A stretch of DNA of 9,726 nucleotides from Chloroflexota bacterium (GTDB taxonomy: Bacteria; Chloroflexota; Limnocylindria; Limnocylindrales; CSP1-4): NCBI GenBank assembly GCA_016200745.1, contig JACQEF010000032.1:1-9726 (forward strand), in the 5' to 3' direction. The notes beneath the pieces were generated by a model. That model was not told the origin of the DNA and searched no databases. It saw only the letters and a program-made list of their open reading frames with translations. The translations under genes were made by a program, and so were the position numbers. Positions 6,725 through 9,726 of the stretch are shown piece after piece; the first letter of the stretch is position 1, and every line of letters begins with the position of its first letter.

Positions 6725-7908
6725 CCGCACCGGACCGTCGCGACTGGGACGCGATCGTCATCGGGCTCGGCGCGATCGGCTCCGGGGCCGCGTATTGGCT
6801 CAGCCGCTCGCTCGGGGACCGCGTCCTCGGGCTCGAGCAGTTCGAGTTCGATCACCCCAACGGCGCCTCGGCCGACCACTCGCGGATCATCCGACTGTCG
6901 TATCACCGACGCGACTACGTCCGACTCGCAACGCGGGCCTACGAGACCTGGGCGGCGGTCGAGGCCGAGGCGGGGGAGCGGATCGTGACCGTGACCGGGG
7001 GGCTCGACCTGTGGCCGGCGGACCCGGCGATCCCGAAGGCCGACTACGTCGAGAGCCTGGCGGCCGAGGGGATCCCGTTCGACCAGCTCGACGCCGCCGA
7101 GGTCATGCGCCGCTGGCCGCAGTGGCGGCTCGATCCGGACGTCACCGCGGTGTGGCAGCGACAGGGCGGCCTGGCCGATCCGTTCAAGGGGAATGCCGCC
7201 CACCGCCGGCTCGCACGGGCGCACGGCGCCACGCTCCGCGACCATACCCGGGTCACGGGTCTGCGGGACGCCGGCGGCGGCGACCTCGAGGTGGAGACGG
7301 GGACCGGCACCTTCCGCACCGGTCGGCTGATCATCGCCGCCGACGCGTGGACGAACCAGCTGCTGGCCTCCTTCGGGCGCCGTCTGCCGCTCGAGGTGAC
7401 GCGCGAGCAGGTCACCTACTTCGCCTGTCCCGACCCGGCCGCGTTCGCGCCCGACCGGTTCCCCGTCTGGATCTGGATGGACGACCCGTCGTTCTACGGG
7501 TTCCCGACCTACGGCGAGGCCGGGCCGAAGGCCGCGCAGGACTGCGGCGGCCGGCCGGTCGACCCGGACCGGCGCACGTTCGAACGCGACGCGGTGGCGT
7601 TCGAGCGGGTGACCGGCTTCCTCGAGCGGCATCTGCCCGGCGCGCTCGGTCCACCGATCTACACGAAGACCTGCCTGTACACGCTGACACCGGAACGGGA
7701 CTTCGTGGTCGACCGGTTGCCCGACCAGCCGGGCGTCGTCGTCGCCCTGGGGGCCGGTCACGGGTTCAAGTTCGCGTCGGTCCTCGGCCGGATCACGGCC
7801 GAGCTGGCGACCGATGGCGCGACCCCGTCGGCTCTCGAGATCGAGGCCTTCCGGATCGACCGGCCGATCCTGCTCGAAGCGGCCCCGGCGACGTCGTGGA
7901 TGGTCTGA
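6721..7908 (+). CDS. Monomeric sarcosine oxidase / N-methyltryptophan oxidase-like FAD amine oxidase
   Basis: A 395-residue DAO-family flavoenzyme, the normal length for monomeric sarcosine oxidase (MSOX) and SolA, which oxidise N-methyl or secondary amino acids with O2 to give H2O2 and aldehyde. The dinucleotide motif is GLGAIG at 15-20, with ribose-binding Glu39. Cys318 in KTCLYTLTP aligns with the covalent flavin cysteine of MSOX (Cys315), Lys270 in YGEAGPK with the oxygen-activating lysine (Lys265), and Arg55/Arg58 in SRIIR with Arg49/Arg52. Lys350 in GHGFKF aligns with the substrate-carboxylate lysine (Lys348). By alignment from memory the MSOX active-site histidines 45 and 269 are Ala51 and Asp274 here, so the amine substrate is probably not sarcosine itself. 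It starts at ATG 6721 inside the Nudix stop (4-base overlap). Flavinylated cytoplasmic oxidase is confident; the substrate is open. Confidence 0.92.
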   Translation: MTAPDRRDWDAIVIGLGAIGSGAAYWLSRSLGDRVLGLEQFEFDHPNGASADHSRIIRLSYHRRDYVRLATRAYETWAAVEAEAGERIVTVTGGLDLWPADPAIPKADYVESLAAEGIPFDQLDAAEVMRRWPQWRLDPDVTAVWQRQGGLADPFKGNAAHRRLARAHGATLRDHTRVTGLRDAGGGDLEVETGTGTFRTGRLIIAADAWTNQLLASFGRRLPLEVTREQVTYFACPDPAAFAPDRFPVWIWMDDPSFYGFPTYGEAGPKAAQDCGGRPVDPDRRTFERDAVAFERVTGFLERHLPGALGPPIYTKTCLYTLTPERDFVVDRLPDQPGVVVALGAGHGFKFASVLGRITAELATDGATPSALEIEAFRIDRPILLEAAPATSWMV

Positions 7909-7992
7909 TCGCGCGCCGACGCGCCGTGCGAACCCCGCCTTGCAAGCCACGACGGCGTGTGCCAACGTACCGCCCACTCAACGGGGAACCAA

Positions 7993-8025
7993 GGCCGGAG
8001 GTCCGAGGAGGATGCGGACCCCGCC
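7993..8025 (+). promoter_or_regulatory. Leader stem-loop with a decoy ribosome site in its loop
   Basis: GGTCCG (8000-8005) pairs with CGGACC (8015-8020) around a 9-base loop AGGAGGATG (8006-8014). An outer GGC (7993-7995) can pair with GCC (8023-8025) across an internal loop. The loop presents a perfect Shine-Dalgarno sequence directly joined to an ATG (8012) that is out of frame with the binding-protein gene and too close to be used. The real ribosome site starts 3 bases after the stem. The remainder of the 7909-7992 gap holds only a weak -35-like TTGCAA (7940-7945) without a matching -10. The pairing is seen in sequence; any regulatory role is inference. Confidence 0.4.
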
Positions 8026-8027
8026 AG

Positions 8028-8033
8028 AGGAGG
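8028..8033 (+). promoter_or_regulatory. Strong Shine-Dalgarno site of the ABC binding-protein gene
   Basis: AGGAGG at 8028-8033, followed by a 6-base spacer and ATG 8040. This is the best ribosome site in the window, fixes the start of the substrate-binding protein, and suits a protein made in large amounts. Confidence 0.85.
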
Positions 8034-8039
8034 GACTCG

Positions 8040-9726
8040 ATGCGACCGACTGTGCGCGCTCGATTGATCCGGCTCGTTGGTGCAGGCGTCCTCACCGGTT
8101 CCCTGCTGCTTCCCGCGGCGGCCTCCGTGTCGGCGGCCGACCCGGTGGTGATCCGGGTCGGGACGACCCAGGACGTGGATGCCTCGAATCCCTACCAGAC
8201 GGCGCTCGTGTCGGGCTACGAGGCGTTCCAGCTCACCTACAACCTCCTCGTCGACTTCGGGGCGAACCTGGAACCGGTCCCGGGCTACGCCGACTCCTGG
8301 GAACGCGCCGCCGACCGGGTCACGTTCCACATCCGGACCGGGATGAAATGGTCGGACGGCGAGCCGGCGACCTCCGCCGACGCCTGCTTCAGCTGGCAGC
8401 TGGCGCTCGACGCCATCAAGGACGACTCGAACATCGGGCTCGGCTACCTCGACCCGAACCTCAAGGACGCCGGGGTCACCAAGATCGAGTGTCCCGACGA
8501 CCAGACCCTGATCGCCTACACGACCGACCAGTCCGACCGGATCTTCCAGGTCTACCTGCCGATCATCCCGAAGCACATCTGGGGCAAGTACGACTACAAG
8601 ACGATCGCGGACCAGAAGTTCGACGCGCCGCTCGTCGGGACCGGGCCCTACACCCTGGCCGAATGGAAGACCGGCCAGTTCATGCGCTTCGTGCGCAACC
8701 CCAATTACTGGGGGCAGCAGGGCTTCGCGGATGAAGTCGTCCTGCAGATCTTCAGCAGCTCGGACACGATGGTCCAGGCCCTCAAGTCCGGCGATCTCGA
8801 CTACGCCCATGGCGTGAACGCGGACCAGCTGAAGTCGCTCCAGACCGAGCCCAACATCAAGACGGTCGTCGGGTCGGCCAACGGCTGGACGCAGCTCGCG
8901 TTCAACACCTACGGCACCGGGACCGGCAAGACGATCAAGGGCGGTGGCCCATCGACCCAGGCGCTGCTCGATCCGGCGTTCCGCGACGCCCTCGGCTACG
9001 CCGTCGACAAGAAGACGCTCGTCGACCGCGTGCTCGGCGGGTTCGGCGATCAGGGCAGCACGATCGTCCCGCCGGTCCTCGGCCAGTGGCATGTCGACCC
9101 GGACAAGCCGCGGACGTTCGACATCGAGCTCGCCAAGCAGAAACTCGATGCGGCCGGCTACAAGCTCGACGGGAGCGGCAACCGGCTCGACAAGGAAGGC
9201 AAGCCGATCACCCTCCGGATGTACATGCCGGATTCGGACGAGAGCTACCCGAAGGCGGCCCAGTTCATCAAGGACTGGTACGGCCAGCTCGGGGTCAAGG
9301 TCCAGACCAAGGTCCTCGACAGCGCGACGCTGACCGACCTGCTGCTGCCGCCCGAAGCCGGCGGGAGCGGCAACCTCGCCAAGTACGACATCGAGCTGTG
9401 GGGCTGGTCCGGCAACCCGGACCCGAACGCGCTGCTCCAGATCTTCCGCTGTGACGAGATCGGCAACACGTCCGACAGCAACTACTGCAACCCGGACTAC
9501 GACAAGCTCTACGATCAGGAGTCGAAGCTGTCGGGCGACGCCCGCAAGACGATCCTCGCGCAGATGCAGAACCTGATCTACGACCAGGCGCCGTACGACG
9601 TGCTGTACTACGACGCCAACCTCGAGGCGTATCGGACGGATCGGTTCGCCGGCTGGCGGAACACGCCCGGCAACGGGACCCCGCTGTTCACCTACGGCAC
9701 GCTCGACTACACGTTGCTGACGGACG
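8040..9726 (+). CDS. ABC transporter substrate-binding protein, SBP_bac_5 (peptide/opine/nickel family), 3' end outside window
   Basis: The frame from ATG 8040 is open to the right edge (562 codons), so the C-terminus is missing or nearly so. Residues 1-32 are a Sec signal peptide (MRPTVRARLIRLVGAG, a hydrophobic stretch, then AAASVSA with cleavage likely after Ala32). No lipobox cysteine is present, so the protein is secreted or tethered by something beyond the window. The mature part follows the family 5 layout: IRVGTTQDVDASNPY, EPVPGYADSWERAADRVTFH, GMKWSDGEPATSADACFSW, PLVGTGPYTLAEWKTGQFMRF, then DPAFRDALGYAVDKKTLVDR and WGWSGNPDPNALL. Such proteins deliver peptides, or sometimes other solutes, to a DppBC/OppBCDF-type importer; permease and ATPase genes would be expected downstream, outside the window. 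It follows the amine oxidase after 131 bases on the same strand with its own strong ribosome site. Family confident; the ligand cannot be told. Confidence 0.93.
   Translation, partial: MRPTVRARLIRLVGAGVLTGSLLLPAAASVSAADPVVIRVGTTQDVDASNPYQTALVSGYEAFQLTYNLLVDFGANLEPVPGYADSWERAADRVTFHIRTGMKWSDGEPATSADACFSWQLALDAIKDDSNIGLGYLDPNLKDAGVTKIECPDDQTLIAYTTDQSDRIFQVYLPIIPKHIWGKYDYKTIADQKFDAPLVGTGPYTLAEWKTGQFMRFVRNPNYWGQQGFADEVVLQIFSSSDTMVQALKSGDLDYAHGVNADQLKSLQTEPNIKTVVGSANGWTQLAFNTYGTGTGKTIKGGGPSTQALLDPAFRDALGYAVDKKTLVDRVLGGFGDQGSTIVPPVLGQWHVDPDKPRTFDIELAKQKLDAAGYKLDGSGNRLDKEGKPITLRMYMPDSDESYPKAAQFIKDWYGQLGVKVQTKVLDSATLTDLLLPPEAGGSGNLAKYDIELWGWSGNPDPNALLQIFRCDEIGNTSDSNYCNPDYDKLYDQESKLSGDARKTILAQMQNLIYDQAPYDVLYYDANLEAYRTDRFAGWRNTPGNGTPLFTYGTLDYTLLTD

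Noticed and set aside
6358..7977. Minus-strand 539-codon frame opposite the Nudix and amine oxidase genes
   Set aside because: No recognisable domain; the plus strand carries a perfect Nudix box and full MSOX motifs with a coupled start.
8012..8734. Alternative gene starting at the ATG in the leader hairpin, with its own AGGAGG
   Set aside because: The ATG abuts the Shine-Dalgarno with no spacer, and the translation is Arg/Gly/Pro-rich without domains, while the overlapping frame from 8040 is a clear SBP_bac_5 protein. Kept only as part of the leader finding.

Overview
The window is very GC-rich (roughly 70% by eye), tightly packed and carries no RNA gene or mobile element that I can see. 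Gene content and codon style fit a high-GC free-living bacterium. The combination of a class III cyclase fused to a STAND ATPase, CocE-type hydrolase, sarcosine-oxidase-like flavoenzyme and peptide-type ABC binding protein looks most like an uncultured soil or freshwater Chloroflexota, with Actinobacteriota as the alternative. This placement is inference from style only. Two genes run off the window edges: the cyclase/ATPase at the left and the ABC binding protein at the right.

Left third (1-3924): a divergent cyclic-nucleotide-flavoured locus. On the minus strand, a stand-alone cyclic-nucleotide-binding (CNB) protein (1700-2140) is followed after 21 bases, in the same frame, by a class III adenylate/guanylate cyclase fused to an NB-ARC-type ATPase (1-1678, partial). 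On the plus strand, a second stand-alone CNB-fold protein (2256-2678) overlaps by 13 bases an FAD-dependent oxidoreductase (2666-3924). The minus-strand CNB protein keeps the arginine that contacts the cyclic phosphate. The plus-strand one has proline there, so it may not bind cNMP. The oxidoreductase is broken: its reading frame shifts near 3070 and the segment that should hold its second nucleotide-binding motif is missing. The 115-base divergent spacer holds a nearly perfect 2 x 13-base tandem repeat.

Middle (3975-6065, minus): a full-length CocE/NonD-family serine hydrolase with a visible Ser-Asp-His triad, convergent with the broken oxidoreductase and separated from it by a 50-base gap containing a small hairpin.

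Right third (6134-9726, plus): a Nudix hydrolase of the ADP-ribose pyrophosphatase type overlaps by ATGA a covalent-flavin amine oxidase of the monomeric sarcosine oxidase/SolA family. A 131-base gap follows, with an unusual leader hairpin and a strong Shine-Dalgarno site, and then a secreted SBP_bac_5 (peptide/opine/nickel-type) substrate-binding protein. The hydrolase, amine oxidase and importer component together suggest scavenging of peptides, N-methylated amino acids or related amines. No complete new system is proven. The most unusual material is the paired CNB module and the broken flavoenzyme.
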